Source: Blastocystis hominis (taxonomy: Eukaryota > Sar > Bigyra > Opalinata > Blastocystidae). Taken from it: DNA of 64,000 nucleotides. Below are positions 1 through 10,134 of this stretch, piece after piece. The stretch spans positions 1,749,153 to 1,813,152 of the forward strand of contig NW_013171815.1 of assembly GCF_000151665.1 (NCBI RefSeq). The letters are read 5' to 3'. The stretch's first letter is position 1. Every line of letters begins with the position of its first letter. The notes beneath the pieces are model-generated. The model was given only the letters and a program-made list of their open reading frames with translations, did no database searches and was not told where the DNA came from. The translations under genes were made by a program, and so were the position numbers.

Positions 1-1436
1 TTCCGAGATGGTTTCCACGACTTTTTGCTGTCTCACCCCGTTTTCTATCACACTCACAATCATCCCGTCTGCCGGTTCTTCGATTCGGTATGGAATCGAC
101 ATCTGCGACAGCCCTCCGTTCGAATACAAAAACAATTTCACCTCCGACAATCCTGCGATTGGATCGCGAATCGCCAAATGATTCAGCCCCGCGATTGTGA
201 AAATCTTCGAAGAATCTGCAAGCTGGATCTCGGAGAAAAGACTCTCTGAGTGGAGATGGATATCGAACGGCTGATGAGCGAAGCCCACCATCGTGTCCAC
301 AGCCAAAAACCGCGGGGGGAGCATATGATAACTCATGACCTTTGAAGTAATCAGCGTTTCGAGTTGGTTCAGAATGTGATACGAGTAGAACAAGGAGAAA
401 TAGGACGAACCCGCGCCTGCAGCGACATACACAGTGATTCGATGAAATGTGTTTGTTAATTTGATGGTGACGCGATGGGTTATGAAGGAGCTCGTTGGAT
501 CCGTTTCGAAAAGAGGCGTTTTGAAATCGTCAAGAAGAACGAGTGTTTTTGAGTTTGTTGATAGGCTGAACGAGACAGGCGCTCGATATTGGACGTTGAA
601 GTACCCGGAAAACTGCAGCATGGCGTAGGGAGCATCGCCGAGAAGCTCGTTTTTGGAGTCTGCGGCGTTCGCCCAGCTCAAAGAGGACAGAACCGAACAA
701 CGGCGATCCAGAGAGGACTCGAAGAGATCGGGGAGGAAGGGGAGAGGAGCGCTGAGAGGGATCTGGCAGAAGCGAATGCCCTGGATCGACGAAAACGATT
801 GGTGGAAGTAGAACACGAAGGTTGTGCTGACATTCCCTAGAGCATTCCTCGCGGTGACGGAAACGGTTGATGTCTTGCTCTTGTAGCTGAATACTGGAGT
901 TCCCGAAATTCTCCCTGTCTTATTGTCGAAGTGAAGTCCATTTTCAAGGGGGGAGTTCAAGATGAACTCTTCAATATAGGCATCACTGGTAGGGACTATA
1001 GGGTCTATCGTCGTTGCATTGTAAGCATCCATTAACAGGAAACCATAATCTACTTCAGTTGGCTGTTTCAGAGCTACGGTTGAGATTCCAAAGAATCCAA
1101 ACTGTGAAACCGGATTACGCAGAAATCATCTTCGTAAAACAAAATCGTGCGATGATTGAACTCTTCCATGGAAGTAGAGCCAGTAATATATTTGCCATCA
1201 AAGATCAGGCCAGGCGGAAGGCCAGAAATCTTTAAATTCCGGTGAGGTGAGTGATCATCCGAACATTCAATCGGATCTATCGTCTTGTTAACAGTAATCA
1301 AAACCTCTGTCACATTACAAAATATTTTCATGCCCTGAACGCACTCTACAACATGGGTCTTCAACAACTACTTCATACGTGCCACAACAAGAACAATCAA
1401 AGCGTAGAATCCTGTACAACAATATTTACGCATCAT
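1..1436 (-). CDS. secreted or surface protein with Ig-like (He_PIG-type) segments, 3' end outside window
   Basis: The start is a double ATG at 1436, followed by a hydrophobic stretch (CCTGFYALIVLVV) that looks like a signal peptide. One intron ends at 1368 (21-30 nt, donor uncertain) and a 29-nt intron lies at 1074-1102. After it the frame stays open to base 1, about 340 codons, so the C-terminus is beyond the window. Two segments resemble putative-Ig (He_PIG) domains: ISGLPPGLIFDGKYITGS near 1190-1250 and GLHFDNKTGRISGTP near 900-940, the second followed by VTARNALGNVSTTF, a typical closing strand. An extracellular adhesion or sensing role is inferred. No ligand or family name can be given. 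The gene is convergent with nothing visible, and SOD lies upstream on the same strand. Confidence 0.6.
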
Positions 1437-1543
1437 TATAAAAATTAAAATGTAAAACAAACACACAAAAAAGTGGGAATGGATTTGCTAAGATAAACGT
1501 CATTCACATAGTTCCAGTTTACAATAGACCACCACTCTACGCA

Positions 1544-2217
1544 TTACACAGTTTTCACACACTCACTCTTAATGTACTCGGCGCGACGGAACTGGTAATC
1601 CAGATAGTAAGCGTGCTCCCAGACGTCCAAGACGAGCAGAGGGCGCAGACCAGCTAGAAATCACTCACAACGCGAGAAACAGTACATTGCATAGGATTGG
1701 CCTCGTTAGGAGTGCTCAGCACCTTCAGCTTGTTCTCCTTGGGGTCGTGGACAAGCCAGGCCCAGCCGCTTCCGAAATGCGCGGTTGCCACTTGGGAGAA
1801 AGTCTCATGCAACTTGTCCACCGATCCGAAGTCGCGAAGGATTGCGCTCTTCAATTCGCCCTCGGGAATAGCTTTGCCTCCAGGACACATGCAGTTCCAG
1901 AAGAACGTGTGGTTCCAGATTTGAGCAGCTTGGTTGTGAACACCTCCAGTGACGTTGGTGATGTAGTGTTCCAGAGGCTTTCGGTCTGTTCCCTTTGTCA
2001 TGTTGTTGAAATTGTTTACATATCTATCCATAATGGAGAAACTCAATTCAAACGTTTGGTGGTGTCCGTCATAGTGGCAGTTCAGTGTATTCTCACTGAT
2101 CACGGGAGCCAACGCATTCTTAGCGTAGGGAAGGGCACGAATAACATAGGGAGCAGTAGCAAAGGATCGGAGCAAGCTTGCAGACTTGATAACAGACGAG
2201 AAGGATTTCATATACAT
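1544..2217 (-). CDS. iron superoxide dismutase (organellar)
   Basis: This enzyme converts superoxide to hydrogen peroxide and oxygen, probably in the mitochondrion-related organelle. There are two exons; the 32-nt intron is 1654-1685, and splicing restores the conserved C-terminal block [16 protein letters not shown] with metal ligands Asp and His. The N-terminal domain shows [14 protein letters not shown] (metal His) and FGSGWAWL. The AAQ...W and FGSGWAWL patterns fit the Fe/Mn-SOD family, Fe type. The product is 213 aa, normal for the family plus a short leader ([20 protein letters not shown]), which is rich in Ser, Lys and Arg like an organelle targeting peptide. A second in-frame ATG at 2211 could also start it. 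Without the splice the protein would lose two ligands, so the intron is secure. Confidence 0.9.
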
Positions 2218-2541
2218 TTGGATATAAAAATTAATAACTTTTTGTGAAGATTTCTACAAGTTGTCAAAAATAAAAGGTATTTCTGTCAGGATTGCTCTCA
2301 ACTGAGCATCCTAACACCAAATACGTCCACCAGAATGAACAGGACCCATAGAGGAATAGAGAAATGACTCGAAAATGCCGAATCCCTGACCATGACGGAA
2401 CGCTTAAAATACAAACGAATCCCTATTGAATACTCTGCATTCTGTATGCCACGTTGCAGAATCGTTTGTTAAAATAGTTTGACATGAGTGGCAATTCTCC
2501 TGCAGATCGCTCTGGTATAGTTAGACATTAAGTACTTAAGA
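2218..2541. promoter_or_regulatory. divergent intergenic region, SOD / YVH1-like
   Basis: This is a 324-bp gap between two genes that point away from each other, so it should hold both promoters. I see no TATA-like or repeated element and no open frame with family similarity. Confidence 0.3.
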
Positions 2542-3077
2542 ATGGTAGATTTGGTTCCCACAGAAGTGTTTAGTTGCTGCAAATGTGGTGCTCTTCTGTT
2601 CCGAAAAGATCAGGTCGTTACTCACACTCCAGGGGAGCAGGAACTTTTGTTTGAAAAGAAGAAACACGTACTTTCGAAAAGATGCGACTTACGAGCAGGA
2701 CCGGCATCCAGCACACACCTGCATGTCCTACTTCCTCTCTTCCTGCCCTCCCTGGGTCAAACAGAAAGATCTAATCGAGTGCAAGATCTACTGCCCAAAC
2801 TGTAGCTTTCGTCTGGGGATGCTCCAGTGGCAGGGAATTCAGTGTTCTTATATCCTTCCAATGTTAAATCAGCGGTTCTTTAATCCCAAGCGGTACTTGG
2901 GTGAATCCGGGTATTCAATTTTCGAAGTCCAAGGTTGATATGAAAACAGTACTTCTTCCCCGAAGAACCAAGCCGGCCTCGGAGTCGACGGAAAAGCCTG
3001 CTGCTGATTCTCAGGAGAAGAATGCAGCTCCGGAATCAGAGGCGAAGCCGGAACCAGACTCTCAGCAGTCGTCGTAG
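2542..3077 (+). CDS. YVH1/DUSP12-type zinc-binding domain protein without phosphatase domain
   Basis: There are three exons, with 31-nt introns at 2668-2698 and 2842-2872; the product is 157 aa. The spliced protein matches the C-terminal zinc-binding domain of YVH1/DUSP12: CCKCGALLFRKDQVVTH, then CMSYFL, a Trp, IYCPNCSFRLGMLQWQG and GTWVNPGIQFSKSKVD. In known YVH1 proteins this domain binds zinc and joins late 60S ribosome maturation. The dual-specificity phosphatase domain that normally precedes it is absent: the ORF begins 12 codons before the first CxxC and no HCxxGxxR motif occurs upstream. The tail is acidic and Ala/Pro/Glu-rich. The last intron removes the region where the usual QCSCG pair sits, so the final zinc ligands look altered, which may reflect a different splice choice. 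Confidence 0.7.
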
Positions 3078-3102
3078 AAATGAAATAGGGGAAAGAGAAT
3101 GG

Positions 3103-3124
3103 GATCGATCGATCGATCGATCGA
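3103..3124. repeat. GATC tetranucleotide repeat
   Basis: About five tandem GATC units lie between the YVH1-like stop and the next ATG. Confidence 0.9.
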
Positions 3125-3225
3125 AAGAAGAAAGAGCTCTTCTTCAAATGGAAGGAACAATATTAGTACCTGTTTTAGTTTACTTCACTATTTTGATTTT
3201 GTATTTGTTTCATATTTAAAGAACG

Positions 3226-4964
3226 ATGCAACCTTTGGAATACACCGCGTCTCCCATCTTCCCACGAACAAACCCCACCGACCCGATTTATCTGGATTAC
3301 AACGCTACGACACCTGTGGACCCGGAAGTCGCGAAAGCCATGTGGCCCTACATGACGCAGTTCTTCGGGAATCCTTCGTCGAACCATGTTTATGGAAGAT
3401 GTGTTTTTGTTTCCATTCGGTGATTTCTAGTGGCGAAGGAGGGAGTGGAGAAGGCGAGGGAAAGCATTGGACAAATGATTAATGCGGAGCCGAGCGAGAT
3501 TCTGTTTTTGTCGGGAGGAACGTTTTTTCCATGTTTGTTTATTGATAGGTTCTGAATCTATCAATCAAGCCCTTATTGGGGGTGTGCGCGCGCTCAACGA
3601 TAGTCGAAGAACGATCATTGCTTCCTGTTTTGAGCATCCTGCCGTCAACGAAACTCTTGCGTACTCTCTAATCTAACCCACCACCCACTAGCTTCTTGGA
3701 AAAAGAGTACGGTTTCAAGATCGAGTATCTTCGTGTCAACAAGTACGGATTTGTCGACGTGGATCAGCTCGACCTTCTCCTGACTCCAGACGTCGCCATG
3801 GTCACGTGCATGCTCGCCAACAATGAGATCGGCTCCATCCAGCCAATCGCCTCTCTGGTGGAGCGAGTTCGTTCCTTCGAGAGTACTCCATCCTCTACTC
3901 GCTTACCTGCAGGTTCTGCGCAGGGCAACGGTCCGATTTTGTTCCACTGTGACGCGAGCCAAGCTGGCGGGAAAATGAAAATCGACACGAAAAAACTGGG
4001 CGTGGACTACATGACGATGGCAGGCCACAAAATTTATGCTACGAAGGGCGTGGGAATTTTGTACATTCGAAAGAATTCGATCACTCCCGCCAAAATTATT
4101 CATGGCGCGAATCAGGAAGGAAACCGTCGCGCCGGAACCGAAAATGTAATTCTCTGTGTGGGCATGGGGAAGGCCGCAGAGCTCATCGTAGAGACAGAGA
4201 AAACGCGTGAGGGGTAGAATCAGAACTTGGAGAGCGACATGAAGCGCATGCACGACTTGGTGGCGAATCGCTTCGGCTTCTTTATTTTTAGAAACAATAT
4301 TTGAAGGTGCTTCTGTTGGATCGCAGTCCTGTGAATGTGCGTGTCAACAGCACGAAAAACCCGGATCCCTATGTGGACGAGGACGATACCGATTTCTATT
4401 TATCGAATACGCTGAGGTAGTCGTTAAAATTTTTGCTAACGCAGTATTGCCTTCGAAGGCATGCTATCATTCAGTCTGTTGTCCATGATGGGAAGCAAGG
4501 TTTGTAAGCCCCGATCTGTTCTCATCTCTAGTTATGCACGTCAGCGGGAGCTGCTTGCCACTCTTCGGACGGCATCTCGATTAGCGATGTTCGCTTCGTT
4601 GCTATCTAACACGACAGGTGCTTCGAGCCATCCACTGCCCTCTCTCCTACGCCATCGGAACCCTCCGTCTCTCGGTCGGCCGATACACCACGAAGCAGGA
4701 CGTGGAAGAGGCCGCGGAAATTATTATTGCGGCCGTCTACAAGCTGCTGGAGCAGCCGTCAGTGAATCAGAAACTGGCATGGGAGCTGTACAATGTGGAT
4801 CCTGGTACGGATATCCGTGTGTTGTTGCTTAATTTTAGAGTCGATCTATCGAGTTCCGAAGGTGGCTTCGGTCAATCGGAACATCGAACTTGATCCGTGC
4901 ATTTGTATAGTCTATTATGAAGTGTTACTCTCTAGGCGATGTGGAAAGTCAAAAACAACAATGA
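3226..4964 (+). CDS. selenocysteine lyase / cysteine desulfurase-like PLP enzyme
   Basis: This is a fold-type I aminotransferase of the NifS class that releases Se or S from selenocysteine or cysteine. After splicing one sees [26 protein letters not shown], the PLP-lysine region [30 protein letters not shown], the catalytic-Cys loop [13 protein letters not shown] and [15 protein letters not shown]. The GAACHS loop and RLSVGR tail resemble selenocysteine lyase more than IscS, and no organelle leader is obvious. Introns deduced: 3401-3430, 3661-3691, 3883-3912, 4188-4217, 4260-4291, 4417-4444, 4500-4531, 4589-4617, 4805-4838 and 4905-4935. The join near 3510-3550, at the conserved SGGT-ES-N block, does not fit a normal-length intron; only a 16-nt intron (3533-3548) keeps frame. 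With it the length is about 471 aa. The TGA stop at 4962 lies 11 nt before TGTTTGTT. Confidence 0.82.
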
Positions 4965-4975
4965 TTGTGTCCTTA

Positions 4976-4983
4976 TGTTTGTT
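4976..4983 (+). terminator. poly(A)-site octamer TGTTTGTT
   Basis: The octamer lies 11 nt after the TGA of the selenocysteine lyase-like gene. It supports the last splice and the stop chosen. Confidence 0.7.
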
Positions 4984-5173
4984 GAAATCATCCAGTACAA
5001 TGCGGAATAAGGGTGAATGCAAGAAATACCGCAGTGTTAAAGGGTTAAAGTACCGCGGGAATCATGACGAAAGTGGTCAGATTTCTGTCCATGATCATGC
5101 CATAAACCCACGGCGGAATCTGCGATCAATATAGTTCTGGGTTTTTGAACCTTCATATTTTATTTCCTCAAAG

Positions 5174-5975
5174 ATGTTCCGGAGAAATCTTTTTGTTTGC
5201 GCTCTTGCTGGTAGGTCTCGAGAAGAATGATCGTTCTCATATCTGTGTTTTGTACAAATTCTCATTGTTTGTAGTGGTTCTTGCTATCGCTGCTGCTGAT
5301 TGCCCTTCCGATGGTACTTGGGGCGTCACTGTTCCTGGTTCGATCGCCGTAGCTAATTGCCAGGGAGAGACCGTGGGAGAGATGACTCGTGAGTGCCTGA
5401 GTACTGGATCGTGGGGCGCGATCAACACTACCTATTGCCTTCCTAAGTGGCCTGAGAATGGTTACGCTCATGTCGATTTTGTGTTGTTCATTATGCGCGG
5501 AAGATATGACACCATCTCCAAGAGACCTGAGGGTATTAAGGCGGCTATTTTGTCTGCCATCAATACTGTGGATGAGTCTGCGATCTTTGTCCACCGTATT
5601 GCTGAGAATGTTGAGAACAGCTATGTCTCTGTTCAGATCCGTGTTACTGATATTGAGTCTCGCGCTAATCAGTTCTACAGACAGCTCAACGATGAGTTCC
5701 TTGAGAAGTTCTTGCAATACTTGCTGGACAACAACACCGAGCGTGAGAAGCTGAACTTCCTGACGGAAACCACCACGGCCAACGTGACGTTCAAGTCCAA
5801 TCCCATCTACCAGGCTGCGAAGCCGAAGAACACCACCGCCATTGTGGTGATTGTTGTGTGTGTGATCATTGGTGTCATTGTTTTGGTGATCGTCGGCTTC
5901 TACGTGTGGCTGCAGATCAAGAGATCTTCGTCGAAGAACGGTTCGAAACAGCTGAAGAACACTAGTAAGGTTTAA
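5174..5975 (+). CDS. type I single-pass membrane protein, unknown family
   Basis: The start ATG at 5174 gives MFRRNLFVCAL, and an intron of 64 nt (5211-5274), long for this genome, splits the signal peptide. Spliced, it reads ...CALAVVLAIAAADCPSDG, with a clear cleavage site after AAA. The ectodomain (about 190 aa) opens with a Cys-rich part (CPSDGTWG, ANCQGET, ECLSTGSWGAINTTYC) loosely like hormone-receptor or sushi-type modules. Next comes a region starting HVDFVLFIMRG with N-glycosylation sites (NTT, NNT, NVT). One transmembrane helix (VVIVVCVIIGVIVLVIVGFYV) is followed by a short basic, Ser-rich tail. Total 245 aa. A surface role is likely. I cannot assign a family. The stop overlaps the end of the minus-strand DENN gene. 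Confidence 0.65.
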
Positions 5976-5991
5976 GTTCTCTGTAATGGCG

Positions 5992-5999
5992 TGTTTGTT
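5992..5999 (+). terminator. poly(A)-site octamer TGTTTGTT
   Basis: The octamer lies 16 nt after the TAA of the signal-peptide/TM gene, in the form T-GGCG-TGTTTGTT, with a T four bases ahead as seen at other sites here. Confidence 0.7.
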
Positions 6000-6000
6000 G

Positions 6001-6008
6001 AACAAGCA
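6001..6008 (-). terminator. variant poly(A)-site octamer TGCTTGTT for the DENN gene
   Basis: On the minus strand the context reads AAC T-CCCC-TGCTTGTT. Cleavage after that T (6013) would complete a TAA in the DENN frame. It is one base off consensus, and it lies 1 bp from the opposite-strand octamer. Confidence 0.45.
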
Positions 6009-6012
6009 GGGG

Positions 6013-9000
6013 AGTTCCAAGAAAAGTAATCGAGGTAGTAGAGATAAAACATCGATTTGTCGATGAAAAGCCGCATGAAAAGATAGCTGTTCCTGTCCTT
6101 GTACAGGTGCAGGTACTTCGTCTTGTCCAGAATCCAGATCCGCTCCTCCTTCTCCTCCATCACGATCGTCGACGAGTACGGCGGAATCACCATCTTCGTG
6201 AAGTAGGTCTGGAACACTTTCCGCACCGCCTCCTCCGAGAAGCTCAGCGACGTCCGCTCCCTTGCAATATCCGCATTCCGCACCTCCGGACAGAGCAGGC
6301 TCTTCAGCTCCGTGTACAGATCGAAGTCTGGCACCACCGGGAAGGGCGGTAGAATCGCGTCCTTCATCTCCTTCTCGATCTCCTCGCTCGACACGTAGCC
6401 CAGCGGGTCTTTGTAGTACTCATAATAGTCAGGGAGGTTGTCCGGCAGCCAGATGTGATCCTGATCGATGTTCACCACCGTCACGCCGTTCAGCTTCTCC
6501 AATTCCTCGCGCGAACTAGCCTCAACCGCGCTCCCCACGCCTACATGATGTTCGACGAAATGCCCATCAGATAGGGCATCGGACTGTAGATGAACCGCTT
6601 CATCTCGCTCGGCAGCACTGGGCAGTATGTGTAGCTCCACACGAACGGCTGTCTACGACTCAGCGTCTTCTCTCTCCCCCACAGCAGCTCCTTCAGCGAT
6701 TCCGCCGTGTTGGTGAGAATGGAGAGCTGCGTGGAGAGGAGCAGCACGCTCCGCTCGATGAGCAGCACGCGGAGAATCACGAGAATGTTGGGGATGGAGA
6801 GCAGGTGGAAAAGCTGGAACATCCGACCGAACTGCGTCGTGTCGACGACTTGCTTGGTTCGAAGCGAAGGCGTTCGAATCGCGTGCTGCGAATGCCTCGG
6901 AGGCGGCAATGGGACCGAAGCTTGTGATGGTTGTGATGGTTGTGATGATTGTGATGGTTGTGATTGTGATTGTGATTGTGATTGTGATTGCGGTTGGATT
7001 TGCCCTTTGAGTGCTCCGGCAGAAGGAGCCACGAACTGGCTTAACATCGCGGCGGACATGCGGCGATCCTGCGAGTTACAGAGAGATTCGGTGGGGACAT
7101 AGGCGTGCTCGCCGCGCGCGAGGAGCGAGAGAAGCAGAGAGCGGCGCGTCTCCGCGGCCGCGTTGTGGAACTCGACGTACGACGAGTTCAGAAACCGAAC
7201 CAAATTCTCGCGAAGATTCGCGAGATTGTTGAACGGGGAGAGCAGAATGAGGCCTTCGGGGACGTAGCGCGTTTCCTGGCCGATCGTCTACCGGAAAGGA
7301 AAGCCGACTCGACCTACGTGGGGGTAGTAAACGTTGAGGCACGCCGCGCTCCATCGCTCCGACGGCTGGCTTCCGAGCAAAAAGGTGAAGCAGCGCGGCG
7401 ACGTGGGCGTTGAGAACGACTGATATCCCTCCGGGAGGAAGAAAGGGAGCGGCGATGGAATGGAGAGGCCGGTTTCTATGCGACATCGATCGTGGAAACG
7501 TGGAACTTTCGAAGTCAGGAACGGTGATGGTCTCGAGAACACGCCAATTGCGAGCAGACTCGTCGCCTTGAATGAACACGACGCGAATGGCGGCGAAGTT
7601 CTGGAAAGCGCTGAGATCGGTGGGATGCGGAATGGGCGGAAGTTGGAAGAGAATGAAGCTGTGGTGCTGCTGGATGTAGAGAATCAGCTGCGCGAGATCG
7701 ACGCGACTCCCTGCGTTGAAGCGAGCGGCGATTTGGGTGCGGACGCTCCCTTCCGAGACGGAAAGATCGCCGTTGCCCGGCGGATTGGAGGCGGTTTCGC
7801 TGTTTGGAGAGAGCGGAGAAGAGGGAGTGGTGATGCCGAATTGAGCGGTGCTGCGAGGCCGACCGCTGCGGGCTGGCTTCAACGCGGCCTCCACTTGATA
7901 GTCGGTGGGTTCGTCGTGGATCTGTGCGTTAGAGGGAGGAACGGAGAGAAAGTACGGAATGATCGATGAGATCGATCGCGAATTCGCTGTATTCTAGGGG
8001 GTATGCTTCGATGAGAAAAGCCAACCCTGAATGAACGAGCTGAGGTGAGGGATCTCGGCTTCGCAGCTCTCCAATCGTTCCATGGAATACTTGGTGGCGC
8101 GTCGGAAGGAAGCGAACGGGAGCTGCGTCGAGGAGGGCGATTGGAGTTCGTTGACGAGATACTCAAAGAGATCGGTGATGACGAAATAGTGGTATTGGTA
8201 GTTTAAAATCCACGAAAAGAGACGCAGTTGGACGCATGACAAAAAAGTGGAAAAAAGGTCAAGAAGCGTGGAATCAATGAACGGAGTTTGTCTCAAGGTT
8301 GTGATCATCGAATCGACAATGTCGTAATAGAAAGATGGAAGGCATTTGATGCTTCGCTCTGCGAAGAACTTCTCGTATAAACGAATGAGAGCGCGCGTCA
8401 GCTTCGCCAGCTCGCTCTCCGAGTACGCAGCAAGCGGGTTTCCCTCCCCATCTTCTTCCGAAGTCAAGGAGCTTTCGGAGAGGAGATGAGGCGCCGAGCT
8501 GTCATTGCTCATTCGAATATCTTTCAAATCGGTTGGCAGTTTTGCCAGAATGGTGACCTGGTTCTTCAGAATGGCTTCTGTTTCTAGAAGCGTTTGGCAC
8601 GTGTCAATCATAGGGACATCCGAAACAGAATCGTCGGATGTGTCCTAGGAAATAGTTTCGATCATTCAAGAACACACGGGGTTTTCGGTCTTTTTGAGAG
8701 ATGGATTTCGCATGATGTTTTCCAGAACAAAAGCGATGTTGTTCGGATAGCCGCTGTTTTTGATTTGAGAAAAAATCGTGTAGTGGATGTCCATCCAGAG
8801 AGCGACTTCCTGGTAACGGCGACGCGAAATCAGGAAGGCGAGAAACACGTTCGCAGCGTGGTGATTGTACAGGACATCTTGGAGATTCAGACGCAGAAAC
8901 TGATATCTTTGGATGAAAATGGAAACAATACTCTATACTCAGGACTGTTGCTGAAACCCGCCCAACTTAAGGTCATAACACGATTCAGTAATTCCGCTTT

Positions 9001-9585
9001 CATATTGTGAAAGTAGTACAACACTTGCTCCACTGTCTTCCATTGCGTGTAAGGAACTGGGAACGTATAAAACAGGCAGGCGGAATACATGCCGTCCTTC
9101 TTGATGTATGTATTTAAGATAGAATTCATATCCCGCTGGCGGGTATCTTGATCCACGAGGCCTAGACGCTCCACTTCGATCACGAAGGACAACCAAATAT
9201 AACAGAGATATAACCTCTTCCGCTTGAGAAAGCGAAGATAGATAAACAAGGAATTCAGGTTCGATTTCACTTCATTCCAAGAAATTACTAGATCAGAAGG
9301 AATAGGGCCTCTTTCGAAAACTATTTTGACGGGTCGCTTCTTCTTCCTGAGAATATCCATAATTGTATCGAAATCCTCATTTTCAACGTTCTTCCCTTGA
9401 ATCGAAATGATTCGATCTGTCAATGCAATCTTCCTCAGTCTCTCAGCGCACAAAATATGTTCATTGAGCTGAAAGAATCCACTTACTATTGCTCCTCTTT
9501 CATCACTATCGGAGGCTAGCGTGATTCCCAAAGACTGCTCGTCTAGTGACACTTCGTACAGGATCCGGCCTTCTTTATGGGACAT
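6013..9585 (-). CDS. PDZ-DENN domain protein, probable Rab exchange factor
   Basis: DENN domains act as nucleotide exchange factors for Rab GTPases. The start ATG is at 9585. A PDZ domain occupies about residues 5-95 (RILYEVSLDEQSLGITL ... RIISIQGKNVENED). A helical middle of about 400 residues, with no recognised domain, follows. Then come the uDENN part (PFFLPEGYQSFSTP, FTFLLGSQ), a Ser/Gln/Pro-rich insert and cDENN (LLIERSVLLLSTQLSILT, YCPVLPSEM, LMGISSN, LNGVTVVNID). Seven introns: 8900-8931, 8645-8677, 7994-8025, 7922-7955, 7476-7506, 7288-7317 and 6516-6544. With these, 6013 leaves 1117 codons plus one T, so poly(A) addition would make TAA. Otherwise the frame runs on to a TAA at 5972, overlapping the neighbour's stop. 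DENN membership is firm; the partner Rab is unknown. Confidence 0.82.
6925..6990. repeat. GTTGTGAT-type coding microsatellite in DENN insert
   Basis: Short tandem TGTGAT/TGTGATGGT units encode an alternating Ser-Gln/Pro low-complexity loop inside the DENN module (minus strand). Confidence 0.75.
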
Positions 9586-10124
9586 AAAGAAACTAGACAA
9601 TGACTTCTCACTGTATTTTTTGATTTGGGGTATTGTTATTTTAACAAATGTGTCTATTTTGGTGGATGTTATTTTTTTAATGTACAATAACGATGATAGG
9701 ATCTACAAAAATGAGTATTGTACAGAATGACACTTCATACACTGTATAAGGTCAACGCATATAGATTCCTTGTTAGTAATGAAAGTGAGGTGATTTTGGT
9801 CATTAAGGACAGCTACTCTTCAGTCCTTTTGTAGTTCGTGATTATTCGAAATGAGTATTTTTCATGGTACAACATGCAATGAAAACGACCAATCATTGAA
9901 AATAGGTGATTATGGATGTGTATCATCAAAGTCAATCAGGCTGCAGTGATTAGGTAAAAAAAAGTCCACATATTGTCGCATATTACAATGCTATTCTATT
10001 ACGGATATTGTACTATTGGTGTGACACTAATCCATTCCATCACTTTAACAACGATTCCCTTTCCATGATGAGTAGAATCGAATCCATATTCCAATCACAC
10101 CACGCCTCCTCTCCCACTTCTTCC
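9586..10124. other. intergenic region without visible gene
   Basis: AT-rich sequence between the start of the PDZ-DENN gene and the 3' end of the protease gene. No frame with family similarity. It should contain the DENN promoter. Confidence 0.3.
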
Positions 10125-10132
10125 AACAAACA
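10125..10132 (-). terminator. poly(A)-site octamer TGTTTGTT for protease gene
   Basis: The context is TTG T-GATG-TGTTTGTT. The encoded TGA and a TAA made by poly(A) after the same T would end the protein at the same residue. Confidence 0.7.
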
Positions 10133-10134
10133 CA

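Noticed and set aside
1654-2247. Plus-strand frames across the SOD gene
   Set aside because: Antisense to a well-conserved enzyme and without domain content.
3226-4964. Identification as organellar IscS/NFS1
   Set aside because: No presequence, and the catalytic loop GAACHS with the RLSVGR tail fits selenocysteine lyase better.
5262-6020. 252-codon minus-strand frame opposite the signal-peptide/TM gene
   Set aside because: The plus strand has a signal peptide, TM helix and downstream octamer; the antisense frame has none.
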